Positions 19,058 to 28,546 of a stretch of DNA of 64,000 nucleotides are shown here, piece by piece. Below the pieces are notes generated by a model. The model was not told the origin of the DNA and made no database searches. It worked only from the letters and a program-made list of their open reading frames with translations. Each line of letters starts with the position of its first letter. Position 1 is the stretch's first letter. Both the position numbers and the translations under genes were made by a program. Origin of the DNA: Comamonadaceae bacterium (GTDB lineage Bacteria; Pseudomonadota; Gammaproteobacteria; Burkholderiales; Burkholderiaceae_C). The stretch is from positions 26,139 through 90,138 of the forward strand of contig JAIXUG010000015.1 of NCBI GenBank assembly GCA_027484105.1, written 5' to 3'.

Positions 19058-19993
19058 TCAGGCGTGCACGCGGCCCAAGAGCAAAAACTCCATGAGGGCT
19101 TTTTGCACATGCATGCGGTTTTCGGCCTCGTCCCAAACGACCGATTGCGGTCCGTCGATGACTTCGGCGCTGACCTCTTCGCCGCGGTGCGCGGGCAGGC
19201 AGTGCATGAACAGGGCGTCAGGTTTGGCCGCTTGCATCATGGCTTCGTCCACACACCAGTCGGCAAAGGCTTTTTTGCGCGCTTCGTTTTCGGCTTCAAA
19301 GCCCATGCTGGTCCACACATCGGTGGTGACCAGGTCGGCGCCTCGGCAGGCGTCTTCCGGGTCTTTGAAAATTTTGTAGCTGGCGCTGCTGCGCAGGCCC
19401 GCCACAGCCTGGTCGACTTCGTAACCGCTGGGCGTGCTCAGGTGCACGGTGAAGCCCAGCAATTCGGCTGCTTGCAGCCAGGTGTTGGCCATGTTGTTGC
19501 CGTCACCCACCCAGGCGATCACTTTGCCAGCAATGGACCCGCGGTGTTCGATGAAAGTGAAGATGTCGGCCAGGATTTGGCAGGGGTGGAACTCGTTGGT
19601 GAGGCCGTTGATGACCGGCACGCGGGAGTGCGAGGCAAAGCGCTCGATCTTGTCCTGACCATAGGTGCGGATCATGACGATGTCGGTCATGCGGCTGATG
19701 ACGCGGGCGCTGTCTTCGATGGGCTCGGAGCGCCCCAGTTGGCTGTCGCCCGTGGTCAGGTGCACCACCGAGCCACCGAGCTGGTACATGCCGGCTTCAA
19801 AGCTCACGCGGGTGCGGGTGCTGGCCTTTTCAAAGATCATGGCCAGGGTGCGGTCGGCCAGCGGGTGGTATTTTTCGTAGGCCTTGAACTTGCGTTTGAT
19901 TTCGGCGGCGCGAGCGAGCACGTGCGCGTATTCGTCGGCGCTCAAGTCGGTGAACTGCAGGTAATGCCGCACGGGCGCTGGGGCGTTGCTCAT
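19058..19993 (-). CDS. argF: Ornithine carbamoyltransferase
   Basis: ArgF is 311 residues and makes citrulline from ornithine and carbamoyl phosphate in arginine synthesis. The carbamoyl-phosphate motif is FEKASTRTRVSFEAGMYQLGG. Further motifs are NEFHPCQILADI and AWVGDGNNMANTW, and the ornithine loop is FMHCLPAHRGEEV. The frame is open upstream into argD, but family members start at MSNAPAPVRHYLQF. The start overlaps the argD stop by 4 bp, so it is translationally coupled to argD. Confidence 0.97.
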   Translation of the reverse strand: MSNAPAPVRHYLQFTDLSADEYAHVLARAAEIKRKFKAYEKYHPLADRTLAMIFEKASTRTRVSFEAGMYQLGGSVVHLTTGDSQLGRSEPIEDSARVISRMTDIVMIRTYGQDKIERFASHSRVPVINGLTNEFHPCQILADIFTFIEHRGSIAGKVIAWVGDGNNMANTWLQAAELLGFTVHLSTPSGYEVDQAVAGLRSSASYKIFKDPEDACRGADLVTTDVWTSMGFEAENEARKKAFADWCVDEAMMQAAKPDALFMHCLPAHRGEEVSAEVIDGPQSVVWDEAENRMHVQKALMEFLLLGRVHA

Positions 19994-21192
19994 GGCGCTT
20001 CTGCCAGGAAGGATTTGATCAAGGGCGCCAAAATCGCGACCACTTCGTCGGCTTCGGCCTCGGTCATGATGAGTGGCGGCACCAAACGGATCACGCTGTC
20101 GGCGGTCACGCTCAGCAAAAGGCCGGCTTCTGCGGCCCGGGTCCAAATGGCACCGCAGGGGCGGTCAAGTTCCACGCCCAGCATCAAGCCCTGGCCCCGG
20201 ACTTCCTTGACGCCATGCACGCCTGCCAACGCTTTCTCAAGGGCCTTGCGCAAATGGTCGCCGACGCGCGCTGCATTGGCCATCAGGCCGTCTTTTTCCA
20301 TGATGCGGATGGTCTCCACACCTGCGCGCATGGCCAGGGGGTTGCCGCCAAAAGTGGTGCCGTGGTTGCCCGGCTGGAAAATGTGGGCGGCCTTGGGGCC
20401 TGCCACCACCGCGCCAATCGGCACGCCCGAACCCAGGCCCTTGGCCAGCGGCATCACGTCGGGCACGATGCCTGCCCACTGGTGGGCAAACCATTTACCG
20501 GTGCGGCCCATGCCGCACTGGACTTCGTCGATCATCATCAGCCAGTCTTTTTGGTCGCACAGGGCGCGCACTTGCTGGAGGTATTCGATGCGCATCGGGT
20601 TGATGCCGCCTTCTCCCTGGATGGTTTCCATGAACACCGCCACCACATTGGGGTTGCCTTCGGTGGCTTTTTTCAAGGCCTCGATGTCGTTGACCGGCAC
20701 GCGCAAAAAGCCGTCCAGCATGGGGCCGAAACCTTTCTTCAGCTTCTCGTTGGCGGTGGCGCTCAGGGTGGCGATGCTGCGGCCATGAAAGGCTTTTTCG
20801 TAAACCACAATCTCGGGTTTCTCGATGCCCTTGTCATGACCGAACTTGCGGGCCAACTTGATGGCCGCTTCGTTGGCCTCCAGGCCGGTGCAACAGAAAA
20901 ACACATTGGTCATGCCCGACATTTCGACCAGCTTGGCCGCCAGCACCTCGGCGTTGGGCACATGGAAGTAGTTGCAGCTGTGGATCATTTTGGCCAACTG
21001 GTCTTGCAGTGCGGGCACCAAGTCGGGGTGGTTGTGACCCAGCGTGTTCACGGCGATGCCTGCCAATGCGTCCAGATAAGACTTGCCATTGACGTCCCAA
21101 ACTCGGCAACCCTGACCATGGCTGAGTGCGATGGGCAGTCGGCCATAGGTGTTCATGGTGTGCGGTGAGGCGGCTTCAATGAAAGCAGACAT
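19990..21192 (-). CDS. argD: Acetylornithine aminotransferase
   Basis: This 400-residue class III PLP aminotransferase converts N-acetylglutamate semialdehyde to N-acetylornithine. Motifs are CNYFHVPNAEVLAAKL, FFCCTGLEANEAAIKLARKF, KAFHGRSIATLSAT, METIQGEGGI, MMIDEVQCGMGRTGKWFA and the PLP lysine in LAKGLGSGVPIGAVV, followed by HGTTFGGNPLA. The start has AGGAG 7-8 bp upstream. The longer frame reaching 21390 is rejected because the extra residues are not like the family. It is the first gene of argD-argF-ykgJ-kynU. Confidence 0.95.
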   Translation of the reverse strand: MSAFIEAASPHTMNTYGRLPIALSHGQGCRVWDVNGKSYLDALAGIAVNTLGHNHPDLVPALQDQLAKMIHSCNYFHVPNAEVLAAKLVEMSGMTNVFFCCTGLEANEAAIKLARKFGHDKGIEKPEIVVYEKAFHGRSIATLSATANEKLKKGFGPMLDGFLRVPVNDIEALKKATEGNPNVVAVFMETIQGEGGINPMRIEYLQQVRALCDQKDWLMMIDEVQCGMGRTGKWFAHQWAGIVPDVMPLAKGLGSGVPIGAVVAGPKAAHIFQPGNHGTTFGGNPLAMRAGVETIRIMEKDGLMANAARVGDHLRKALEKALAGVHGVKEVRGQGLMLGVELDRPCGAIWTRAAEAGLLLSVTADSVIRLVPPLIMTEAEADEVVAILAPLIKSFLAEAP

Positions 21193-21320
21193 GCGTGAAC
21201 TCCTGAAATGAAATCGGCCCAACGAAAAGGGCCGCTGAGGATGGATTTTAGAGGCATTAATCAGTCGAATGTAGATCGAATTTGCAAGCCCTATTGACCG
21301 ATTCCAAAAGGGGGTTTGAG

Positions 21321-21332
21321 TCTTATATAAGA
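21321..21332. promoter_or_regulatory. Second copy of the TCTTATATAAGA palindrome
   Basis: A 12-bp perfect palindrome, identical to the core of the gntR/mdh operator, lies in the 209-bp divergent region between argD (minus) and the DUF3579 gene (plus). The flanking bases are not palindromic here. It may be a second target of the window's GntR protein, or a chance AT-rich match. Confidence 0.45.
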
Positions 21333-21401
21333 TACAATACTTGAGCTCACTTGGCAGCGGTGATCCCGCCTCCCAGTCCGACTGATTCACACCTCTATCC
21401 G

Positions 21402-21722
21402 ATGGTTTCCAACAACGCCAAAGAAGTTTTCATCCAGGGTATCACCCAGGACGGCAAGGATTTCCGACCCAGCGACTGGGCCGAACGCCTGGCGGGCGTC
21501 ATGAGCCCTTTTCGACCCGGCGGAGCCACCCCAGGCAGCCATCTGAGTTATTCCCCTTGGTGCATTCCCACCACGATGGCCGGGATCAAGTGCGTGATCG
21601 TGAACCACGAATTGCGCGATCACAACGTCATGGCCTGGGATTTTGTGATGAACTTTGCGCGCGACAACGGTTTGCAAGTGGCCGAAGCCTGTTTGTTGCC
21701 TGACCCGCCCTCCAAAAAATAA
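21402..21722 (+). CDS. DUF3579 family protein
   Basis: This 106-residue protein begins MVSNNAKEVFIQGITQDGKDFRPSDWAERL in outline and contains YSPWCIPTTMAGIKCVIVNHELRDHN. That is the DUF3579 pattern common in beta-proteobacteria. The frame is open 17 codons upstream, but the conserved part starts here. It is divergent from argD and followed at once by a terminator, so it is a single-gene unit. No biochemical function is known. Confidence 0.85.
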   Translation: MVSNNAKEVFIQGITQDGKDFRPSDWAERLAGVMSPFRPGGATPGSHLSYSPWCIPTTMAGIKCVIVNHELRDHNVMAWDFVMNFARDNGLQVAEACLLPDPPSKK

Positions 21723-21735
21723 CAACCCGGTACCG

Positions 21736-21757
21736 ACCGCCCAAGGGCGGTTTTTTT
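21736..21757 (+). terminator. Rho-independent terminator after the DUF3579 gene
   Basis: ACCGCCC pairs with GGGCGGT across a very short AA loop (so the closing pairs probably open), followed by seven T. Confidence 0.85.
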
Positions 21758-21791
21758 ATGTCCTGTCCCCAGCGGATCTCAAGCAGCCATG

Positions 21792-21823
21792 AAAAAACCG
21801 CCGAGGTTTGCACCAGGGCGGTT
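21792..21823 (-). terminator. Rho-independent terminator for rpsT
   Basis: Read on the minus strand, AACCGCC pairs with GGCGGTT around a loop containing TGGTGCAAACC, followed by a T-run. The whole element is nearly the same sequence as the rplS terminator at 34971. Confidence 0.85.
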
Positions 21824-21902
21824 CAGTGTTCGCGGACAGCGCACCCGTTTCAAACGGCAGCGAGGTTTGAGCCTCGCCGGGCTGTTGATCTGGTGGAGCG
21901 GA

Positions 21903-22205
21903 TCAGGCTGCGGCGAGGGCCAAAGTCTTGACTTTGGCGCTCAGGCGGCTCTTGTCACGAGCTGCCTTGTTTTTGTGGAAGATGCCCTTGTCGGCAATGG
22001 TGTCCACCACGGCTTGCATCTTGGCAAACAGCTCTGTGGCTTTGGTCTTGTCACCAGCTGCAACGGCTTTTTCGACGTTTTTCACAGCGGTGCGGTATTT
22101 GGAGCGCAGCGAAGAGTTCGCAGCGTTGATTTTGATGTCTTGGCGGACGCGTTTACGGCCGGAGGCAAGACGGGGGTTTTTCTTTTTCGGTTTAGCGGAT
22201 GCCAT
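21903..22205 (-). CDS. rpsT: 30S ribosomal protein S20
   Basis: S20 is 100 residues, begins [20 protein letters not shown] and is rich in lysine and alanine. Helical S20 motifs include [17 protein letters not shown] and [19 protein letters not shown]. It binds 16S rRNA during 30S assembly. The start at 22205 fits the universal MA(N/S)... opening, and the 16 upstream in-frame codons do not belong. It is divergent from murJ, the frequent rpsT-murJ arrangement in proteobacteria. Confidence 0.97.
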   Translation of the reverse strand: MASAKPKKKNPRLASGRKRVRQDIKINAANSSLRSKYRTAVKNVEKAVAAGDKTKATELFAKMQAVVDTIADKGIFHKNKAARDKSRLSAKVKTLALAAA

Positions 22206-22381
22206 ATATAAGTTCTTTCGGTGTCTGAGGATGTTGTCCAGCGAACCCGGCATTCTAGCAGACCCCGGGAGCCCTTGGGGCTTCTTGAGCCCGCAGCCTG
22301 GCCATTTGCTGCGCGGATGGACAAAACCGGCTTGTTGCAGGTCTTTGGATGACCCGCAGGGGGCCGCTACACTCGTCCACT

Positions 22382-23947
22382 GTGAGCCTCCTCAGATCTG
22401 CTTCTGTCGTGTCGATGTTTACCCTGGCCTCGCGGGTCACGGGTTTGGTGCGCGAGCTGCTCATGGCATCGATGTTCGGGGCGAGCGCCTTGACGGACGC
22501 CTTCAATGTGGCTTTTCGCATTCCCAATTTGTTTCGTCGCTTGTTTGCAGAGGGCGCATTCAGTCAGGCGTTTGTGCCGGTGCTGGCAACCAGCCGAGCC
22601 CAGCATGGCGATGAGGCCACCCGTGAAGTGATCGACAACGTGGCCACGGCACTGGCTTGGTCGGTGCTGTTGTTGTCGGTTGTGGGTGTGTTGGCCGCAC
22701 CTTGGCTGGTGTGGGCCATGGCCAGCGGCTTGCAGCAAGATGCCCGTGGCTACGATGCGGCAGTGAACATGACGCGCTGGATGTTCCCCTACATCGCTTT
22801 CATGTCGATGGTGGCGCTGTCGGCCGGAATTTTGAACAGTTGGAAGCGTTTTGCCGTGCCCGCAGCCACCCCTGTGCTGCTGAATGTGAGCGTGATCCTG
22901 GCAACCTGGTTCTTGTCACCCTGGTTGGAGAAGCAAGGCTTTGAGTCCATCTATGCCTTGCCCGTGGGCGTGATGGTGGGTGGCTTTTTACAGCTGGCGG
23001 TGCAGATACCGGCCTTGGCCCGTCTGGGTTTGCTGCCGCGTGTGGGCGTGGGGCCTGCCCGAATCAAAAAAGCCTGGACCAACCCAGCCACACGCAACAT
23101 CCTGCGCCTGATGGGTCCGGCTTTGTTGGGTGTGGGGGTGGCACAAATTTCCTTGCTCATCAACACCCAAATTGCCTCACACCTGGCCCCGGGCAGCGTC
23201 AGCTGGCTGACCTATGCGGACCGTTTGATGGAGTTTCCGACCGCCATTTTGGGGGTGGCACTGGGCGTGGTGCTGATGCCGCAATTGGCCGCTGCCAAAG
23301 CCACGGGGGATGGCGAGCGCTATGCCGCCATGCTCGACTGGGGTTTGCGCCTGGTGGTGTTGCTGGCCCTGCCATGTGCGGCGGCTTTGTTGGTGTTTTC
23401 TCAGCCCCTGGTGTCGGTGCTTTACCACTATGGCGCCTTCACCGACCGAGACGTTCAGCAGACCACCTTGGCCCTCACCGGATACGGTGTGGGTTTGCTG
23501 GGTCTGGTGGCCATCAAGGTGCTGGCGCCGGGGTACTACGCCAGCCAGGACATCCGCACCCCGGTGCGCATTGCCATTGTGGTGCTGGTGTTGACGCAGG
23601 TCTTGAATGTGCTGCTGGTGCCCCATCTGGCCCATGCTGGGCTGGCCCTGTCGATCGGCTTGGGGGCCTTGGTGAACGCTGCTTGGTTGCTGCTGGGCTT
23701 GTTGCGCCGGGGCAGCTACAAGCCCCAGCCGGGTTGGTGGCGTTTTGCCGCGCAGGTTGTGCTGGCCACCGGTTTGTTGACAACGCTGCTGTGGATGGCC
23801 GCGCAGCACCTGCCCTGGGTGGCAATGCGCCAAGAAGCCTGGACGCGCATCGGTTGGATGGCTTTGACACTGCTGGGCTCTGGGCTGCTGTATTTTGGTG
23901 TTTTGTGGGCCACGGGTTTGAGGCTCAGGTCTTTCCTCAAGCGATGA
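22382..23947 (+). CDS. murJ: Lipid II flippase
   Basis: MurJ is about 521 residues and polytopic (about 14 membrane helices, MOP superfamily). It flips the peptidoglycan precursor lipid II. Conserved features are [54 protein letters not shown] near the N-terminus, including the essential arginines, and [23 protein letters not shown] in the middle. I chose the GTG at 22382 ([11 protein letters not shown]), which matches family N-termini. An ATG at 22349 would add 11 residues. It is divergent from rpsT and followed after 10 bp by the SirB1-like gene. Confidence 0.95.
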   Translation: MSLLRSASVVSMFTLASRVTGLVRELLMASMFGASALTDAFNVAFRIPNLFRRLFAEGAFSQAFVPVLATSRAQHGDEATREVIDNVATALAWSVLLLSVVGVLAAPWLVWAMASGLQQDARGYDAAVNMTRWMFPYIAFMSMVALSAGILNSWKRFAVPAATPVLLNVSVILATWFLSPWLEKQGFESIYALPVGVMVGGFLQLAVQIPALARLGLLPRVGVGPARIKKAWTNPATRNILRLMGPALLGVGVAQISLLINTQIASHLAPGSVSWLTYADRLMEFPTAILGVALGVVLMPQLAAAKATGDGERYAAMLDWGLRLVVLLALPCAAALLVFSQPLVSVLYHYGAFTDRDVQQTTLALTGYGVGLLGLVAIKVLAPGYYASQDIRTPVRIAIVVLVLTQVLNVLLVPHLAHAGLALSIGLGALVNAAWLLLGLLRRGSYKPQPGWWRFAAQVVLATGLLTTLLWMAAQHLPWVAMRQEAWTRIGWMALTLLGSGLLYFGVLWATGLRLRSFLKR

Positions 23948-23957
23948 AGGGTTCCAA

Positions 23958-24818
23958 ATGTCCCTGAATTTATCGCCACTGACGCCTTTGAATTACTTTG
24001 CCAGCTTGGTGCAAAGCGATGAGCAGTTCCCTTTGTTGGAGGCGGCGGCCAGTCTGGCGCAAGATGAAGAACCCTTGCTGGATGTGCAGCAAGTGCTGGA
24101 CGATGTGGCACGGCTGTTGAAAAAAGTCACGGCACGCATGCCTGAAGATGCCGATGATTTGACCCGACTGGCCATACTCTGTCAGGTGTTCTACAAAGAC
24201 TTGGGCTTCGGGGTCAATGCCAACGACTATTACGCGCCGGAAAACAGCTACCTCAACGAGGTCCTCCGAACGCGACGGGGCATCCCCATTTCATTGGCGG
24301 TGATTTGGCTGGAACTGGCCCAAGCCTTGGAATTGCAGGCGCAAGGGGTCTCTTTCCCGGGTCATTTCTTGGTCAAGGTCGCTTTGAACGAAGGCTTGGT
24401 GGTGTTGGATCCGCTCACAGGTGAGTCCTTGGGCCTGGACCATTTGGCGGAGCGGTTGAGGCCCTTCCGTGACCCTGTCGATCGCAAGGCTCAAGCCGAT
24501 CTGGACGAGGGCGAGACGCCCATGGGCTTGTATTTGCAAGCTTGTCCGCCACGCGACATGTTGGCCCGCATGTTACGCAATCTGAAAGAGATTTTTCGGT
24601 CCCAGGAAGATTGGCCTCGGATGTTGCAAGTCTTGGACCGACTGGTGGTTTTGTTGCCAGAGGTCTGGACCGAACGGCGAGACAGGGGCCTGGTTCACGC
24701 CGAGCTTGGGCAGGTGCATGAAGCCTTGCAGGATTTGAGGCTCTATCTCCAGGCTGTTCCCTCAGCCCCCGACAACGCGGCCCTGAAAAACCGCGTGAAT
24801 GAACTCTTAGGACATTGA
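23958..24818 (+). CDS. SirB1-family protein (transglutaminase-like plus TPR)
   Basis: This 286-residue protein has an N-terminal transglutaminase-like SirB1 domain. Key segments are FYKDLGFGVNANDYYAPENSYLNEVL, RTRRGIPISLAVIWLELAQ and VSFPGHFLVKV, which contains the family histidine. A C-terminal TPR-like region covers about residues 200-280 (WPRMLQVLDRLVVLLPE, ALQDLRLYLQ). It starts 10 bp after murJ, so it is cotranscribed. The usual nucleophile cysteine of active transglutaminases is not obvious in the domain, as is common in this family, so a structural or regulatory role is possible. Confidence 0.88.
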   Translation: MSLNLSPLTPLNYFASLVQSDEQFPLLEAAASLAQDEEPLLDVQQVLDDVARLLKKVTARMPEDADDLTRLAILCQVFYKDLGFGVNANDYYAPENSYLNEVLRTRRGIPISLAVIWLELAQALELQAQGVSFPGHFLVKVALNEGLVVLDPLTGESLGLDHLAERLRPFRDPVDRKAQADLDEGETPMGLYLQACPPRDMLARMLRNLKEIFRSQEDWPRMLQVLDRLVVLLPEVWTERRDRGLVHAELGQVHEALQDLRLYLQAVPSAPDNAALKNRVNELLGH

Positions 24819-24888
24819 TCGGCAACGCCCCCGAAAAAATGGGCGCAGCGGTTCAGGCCAGTTTCATCGAGCGCTATGGACCTTCAGA

Positions 24889-25950
24889 TCAGGCAACCAC
24901 GACCTGAGCGCCTTCGCCTTGCTTGGCAATGTGTCCAATCGTGAACACTTGTTCGCCCGCCTCACGCAGGGTCTGGGCACAGGCCTGGGCTGATGCCGCA
25001 TCCACCACCACCACCATACCGATGCCGTTGTTGAAGGTGCGGTTCATTTCGATGTCGTCGATGCCAGCCGTGGCTTGCAGCCAAGCGAAGAGCTCGGTCT
25101 GGGGCCAGCTGCCTTTGAGCAAGTGCGCGGCCAAGCCCTCGGGCAAGACGCGGGGAATGTTCTCCAACAAACCACCACCGGTGATGTGGGCCAGGGCTTT
25201 GATGCCGCCGCTCGAGGTGGCATCTGCTGAGTTCGGGTGTTGAGCCAGCGCCGCCAACACGTTCTTCACATACAAGCGGGTGGGGCGCATGATGGCTTCT
25301 TTGAAAGGCATGCCATCCAAGGTGGCCGGGGTGTTGGCGCCTGCGCGCTCGATGCACTTGCGCACCAGGCTGAAGCCGTTGGAGTGCACGCCGTGCGAGG
25401 CCAAGCCCAGCACCACATCGCCCACTTGCACCTTGGCGCCGGTGAGGATCTTGCTTTTCTCGACCGCACCGACGCAGAAGCCCGCCAAGTCGTATTCGCC
25501 TGCGGGGTACATGCCGGGCATCTCAGCCGTTTCGCCACCGATCAGCGCGCAGCCGCTCATCTCGCAGCCCTTGGCGATGCCGCCGACCACCGCCGCCGCA
25601 GTGTCCACGTCGAGCTTGCCACAGGCGAAGTAGTCCAAGAAAAACAGCGGCTCAGCGCCTTGCACCAGCACGTCGTTGACGCTCATGCCCACCAGGTCGA
25701 TCCCCACGGTGTCGTGCATGTTCCACTCAAACGCCAGCTTGAGCTTGGTGCCCACGCCGTCGGTGCCGCTGACCAGCACAGGTTCCTTGTAACGCTTGGG
25801 CACTTCGAACAGCGCGCCAAAACCACCAATGCCGGCCAAGACGCCTTCGCGCATGGTTTTCTTGGCCAGGGGTTTGATGCGCTCGACCAGGGCGTCGCCA
25901 GCAACGATGTCAACACCGGCGTCTTTGTAGGAAAGGGGAGTTTGGCTCAT
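24889..25950 (-). CDS. purM: Phosphoribosylformylglycinamidine cyclo-ligase (AIR synthetase)
   Basis: PurM is 353 residues and catalyses ring closure to aminoimidazole ribonucleotide in purine synthesis, using ATP. Motifs are [19 protein letters not shown] at the N-terminus, [49 protein letters not shown] and the C-terminal [16 protein letters not shown]. It is divergent from the perM-like gene. purN is not adjacent, unlike in enterobacteria. Confidence 0.97.
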   Translation of the reverse strand: MSQTPLSYKDAGVDIVAGDALVERIKPLAKKTMREGVLAGIGGFGALFEVPKRYKEPVLVSGTDGVGTKLKLAFEWNMHDTVGIDLVGMSVNDVLVQGAEPLFFLDYFACGKLDVDTAAAVVGGIAKGCEMSGCALIGGETAEMPGMYPAGEYDLAGFCVGAVEKSKILTGAKVQVGDVVLGLASHGVHSNGFSLVRKCIERAGANTPATLDGMPFKEAIMRPTRLYVKNVLAALAQHPNSADATSSGGIKALAHITGGGLLENIPRVLPEGLAAHLLKGSWPQTELFAWLQATAGIDDIEMNRTFNNGIGMVVVVDAASAQACAQTLREAGEQVFTIGHIAKQGEGAQVVVA

Positions 25951-26106
25951 GGTTTTGGCCCGGATCGGGCGGTAAATGGGGGACGAGGGGCCAATAAACG
26001 GGCTGGCAGACTAAAATCAAGGCTCATTTTAAGGGTTAGCCCTGAGCGCTTTGACCCGCACGCCTCAAAAGACGAGACCGATTTGCAAACCCCGCCCCCT
26101 TTTTTC

Positions 26107-27198
26107 ATGACCCGTTTGGCCGCTTGGTTGGGCGTGGCTTTGTTGGCCGCCTGGGTGTTCTGGTTGCTGGCCCCGGTGCTGGCGCCTTTTGTGATCGCAG
26201 CGGTCATGGCTTATGTGCTGCATCCCCTGGTGTTGCGCCTCGAAGGCTTGGCGGGCGGGCGTTTGCCTCGTGCATTGACGGTGGTGATGGTGGAAGCTTT
26301 GGCGCTGTTGGCGCTGTTGGGCTTGTTTTTGTTGCTGGTGCCAATTTTGGTGCGCGAATGGCCCTTGCTGCAGCAACAACTGCCTCTTTTGCTGGACCGA
26401 TTGAGTGCTGTGGTGAACCCCTTGTTGGCGCAGTTGGGGCTGGATGTTTCGCTGAATCTGGATGATCTGAAAGCCCAGTTGGTGGTTTACCTGAGCGCCA
26501 ATCGCGAGGACTGGTGGGCGCCGCTCATGTCTTCGCTCAAGCTGGGGGGCAGCGTGGCCCTGGCCATTGCGGGCTATGCGGTGCTGGTGCCGGTGGCGCT
26601 GTTTTTCATGCTGTACGACTGGACCCGCATGGTGCACCTGGTCGTCGAGTTGGTGCCGCCTGCATGGCGTGGCAGCTTTGACAGCTTCATGCAGGAAAGC
26701 GATGAAGTCCTGGGCGAATACCTGAGGGGGCAGCTGCTGGTCATGCTGTCATTGGCGGTTTTTTATGTGGTGGGTCTGGCTTTGTTCGGGCTGGATTTGG
26801 CCCTGCCGATTGGGGTGTTCACGGGCCTGGCGGTGTTCGTGCCTTATTTGGGTTTTGGCTTGGGTCTTTTGCTGGCTTTGCTGGCGGGCTTGCTGCAAAT
26901 GACCCCGACCGAGGCCTTCATCATGGTGGCCGTGGTGTACGGCCTGGGGCAGCTGATCGAGAGTTTTGTGCTGACTCCCCGCTTGGTGGGCGAGCGCATT
27001 GGTTTGCACCCGTTGGCTGTGATCTTGGCGCTGATGGCTTTTGGTCAGTTGCTGGGCTTTGTGGGTGTCCTGATCGCCTTGCCGGCCAGTGCGGTGTTGT
27101 TGGTGGCCTTGCGCCGTTTGCGTCGCCAATATTTGCAAAGTGACCTGTACCGTAAAAGCGGCACGGGTCAACCAGAGCAGGATTCGAACGGGGCATGA
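26107..27198 (+). CDS. AI-2E/PerM-family permease
   Basis: This 363-residue polytopic membrane protein has the AI-2E transporter family pattern. Two N-terminal helices (ALLAAWVFWLLAPVLAPFVIA) are followed by a cytoplasmic helical segment at about 90-150 and a C-terminal bundle with FTGLAVFVPYLGFGLG and LIESFVLTPRLVGERIGLHPLAVIL. The frame is open far upstream, but the protein family begins at ATG 26107, just after the divergent purM promoter region. It overlaps hda by 4 bp. A perM-like gene beside purM and hda is common in proteobacteria. The transported substrate is unknown. Confidence 0.9.
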   Translation: MTRLAAWLGVALLAAWVFWLLAPVLAPFVIAAVMAYVLHPLVLRLEGLAGGRLPRALTVVMVEALALLALLGLFLLLVPILVREWPLLQQQLPLLLDRLSAVVNPLLAQLGLDVSLNLDDLKAQLVVYLSANREDWWAPLMSSLKLGGSVALAIAGYAVLVPVALFFMLYDWTRMVHLVVELVPPAWRGSFDSFMQESDEVLGEYLRGQLLVMLSLAVFYVVGLALFGLDLALPIGVFTGLAVFVPYLGFGLGLLLALLAGLLQMTPTEAFIMVAVVYGLGQLIESFVLTPRLVGERIGLHPLAVILALMAFGQLLGFVGVLIALPASAVLLVALRRLRRQYLQSDLYRKSGTGQPEQDSNGA

Positions 27199-27881
27199 GG
27201 CAACTGGCTTTGGACATTGGCTTGGCCAGCACGCCCTCGCTGGACAATTTTTTTGCAGGGCCCAACCTCGCGGCGGTAGACCATTTGCGTCTGTGGACGG
27301 CATCCAGCCGCCGTTCGCCTGTGCCCACTTATCTGTGGGGAGAAAGCGGCTCGGGCAAGACCCATTTGCTGCATGCTGTACACCACGTGTTGAAAGAGCA
27401 GGGCGCTCTGGTCGGCTGGCTGGACGCCCACACGATGGACCCGCCCGGGTTCAACGACGATTGGACCGCCGTGCTGATGGACGATGTGCACCTCTACAAC
27501 AGCGAGCAACAGCACACCGCCTTCAATTGGTTTGTCAATGCGCTGACCCCCCGCAGCGGCATGCCGCGCTGGGTCTTGGCCACTGGCGCTTTGCCGCCAG
27601 CTGATCTGAAGCTGCGCGATGACCTGCGCACGCGCTTGGGCTGGGGCCATGTGCATGCCCTGCAGGTTTTGCAGGAACCGGAGCGCCGCGCTGTGCTGCG
27701 CCAGGCAGCCGATGCGCGAGGTCTGTTTTTGAGTGACGAAGTGATGTCTTACATGCTCAATCGATTTTCCCGGGATCTGGGCAGCTTGATGCAACTGCTG
27801 GACAACCTGGACCACTATGCCTTGCAAACGCAGCGCGCTCTGACCATTCCGCTTGTGCGCGCCATGCTGGAGAACGAATGA
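27195..27881 (+). CDS. hda: DnaA regulatory inactivator Hda
   Basis: This 228-residue AAA+ protein is related to the DnaA ATPase domain. With the DNA-loaded beta clamp it promotes ATP-DnaA hydrolysis after initiation. It begins MRQLALDIGLASTPSLDNFF, including a clamp-binding-like QLALDI segment. Walker A is LWGESGSGKTHLLHA, Walker B is VLMDDVHLYN, and a sensor-2 region is FSRDLGSLMQLLDNLD. It lacks the DnaA DNA-binding domain. It overlaps perM by 4 bp and the following HAD gene by 4 bp, so translation is coupled along the run. Confidence 0.93.
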   Translation: MRQLALDIGLASTPSLDNFFAGPNLAAVDHLRLWTASSRRSPVPTYLWGESGSGKTHLLHAVHHVLKEQGALVGWLDAHTMDPPGFNDDWTAVLMDDVHLYNSEQQHTAFNWFVNALTPRSGMPRWVLATGALPPADLKLRDDLRTRLGWGHVHALQVLQEPERRAVLRQAADARGLFLSDEVMSYMLNRFSRDLGSLMQLLDNLDHYALQTQRALTIPLVRAMLENE

Positions 27882-28546
27882 AACTCGCCCTGTTCGACCT
27901 GGACCACACCTTGCTGCCGCTGGACTCCGACCACACTTGGGGCGTTTTCACCACTGAGTTGGGCTGGACGGATCCGCACGTGTTCGGCCAACGCAATGAT
28001 GAGTTTTACGCCCACTACCAGGCAGGCACGCTCGACATCCACGATTACGTGCGCTTTGCCACCCGCGCGGCGCGTGAGCGTGGTGCCGTTGAAGCGGCGC
28101 AGGCGCATGCCCGTTACATGGACGAAGTGATCCGCCCGCGCATCACGCCCGAGGCGCTGGCGCTGGTACGATCGCACCAGCATGCGGGCGACACGGTCAT
28201 GATCGTGACGGCCACCAACGAGTTTGTGACCCGCCCAATTGCGCAGGCTTTCGGTGTGAGCGAGTTGATCGCGGTGGAACTCGAACGCGATGCCAACGGC
28301 TGGATCACCGGCGAGATCAAGGGCACGCCCTCGTTTCGCGAAGGCAAAGTGGCCCGTGTCGCACAGTGGTTGGACACACGGGGTCTCCAATGGAGCGATG
28401 TGGAGATGAGTTTTTACTCGGATTCCATGAACGACCTGCCGCTTTTGGAAAAAGCCCACCATCCGGTGGCAACGAATCCTGACGCTCGGTTGCGTCAACT
28501 GGCCACAGAGCGTGGCTGGCGCATCCTCGAACTGTTTCAAGAATGA
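27878..28546 (+). CDS. HAD-IB family hydrolase (phosphoserine-phosphatase-like)
   Basis: This 222-residue HAD enzyme has motif I LFDLDHTLLPLDSDHTW, motif II VTATNEFVTRPIA, a lysine in SFREGKVARVAQWL and motif III YSDSMNDLPLLE. The helical cap lies at about residues 20-85. It belongs to the SerB-like HAD-IB subfamily, whose members act on small phosphomonoesters. It is probably not the housekeeping SerB because it is shorter and lacks an ACT-like N-terminus. It overlaps both hda and pcnB by 4 bp. Confidence 0.88.
   Translation: MKLALFDLDHTLLPLDSDHTWGVFTTELGWTDPHVFGQRNDEFYAHYQAGTLDIHDYVRFATRAARERGAVEAAQAHARYMDEVIRPRITPEALALVRSHQHAGDTVMIVTATNEFVTRPIAQAFGVSELIAVELERDANGWITGEIKGTPSFREGKVARVAQWLDTRGLQWSDVEMSFYSDSMNDLPLLEKAHHPVATNPDARLRQLATERGWRILELFQE

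Noticed and set aside
24830..24860. Terminator between the SirB1-like gene and purM
   Set aside because: GCCCC and GGGC form a very short stem without a T-run in either direction.
25237..26106. Upstream extension of the perM-like frame over purM
   Set aside because: Antisense to purM; the permease family begins at 26107.
27178..27192. tRNA-like GATTCGAAC string
   Set aside because: Only a T-loop-like string inside the end of the permease gene; no acceptor, D or anticodon arms fit.
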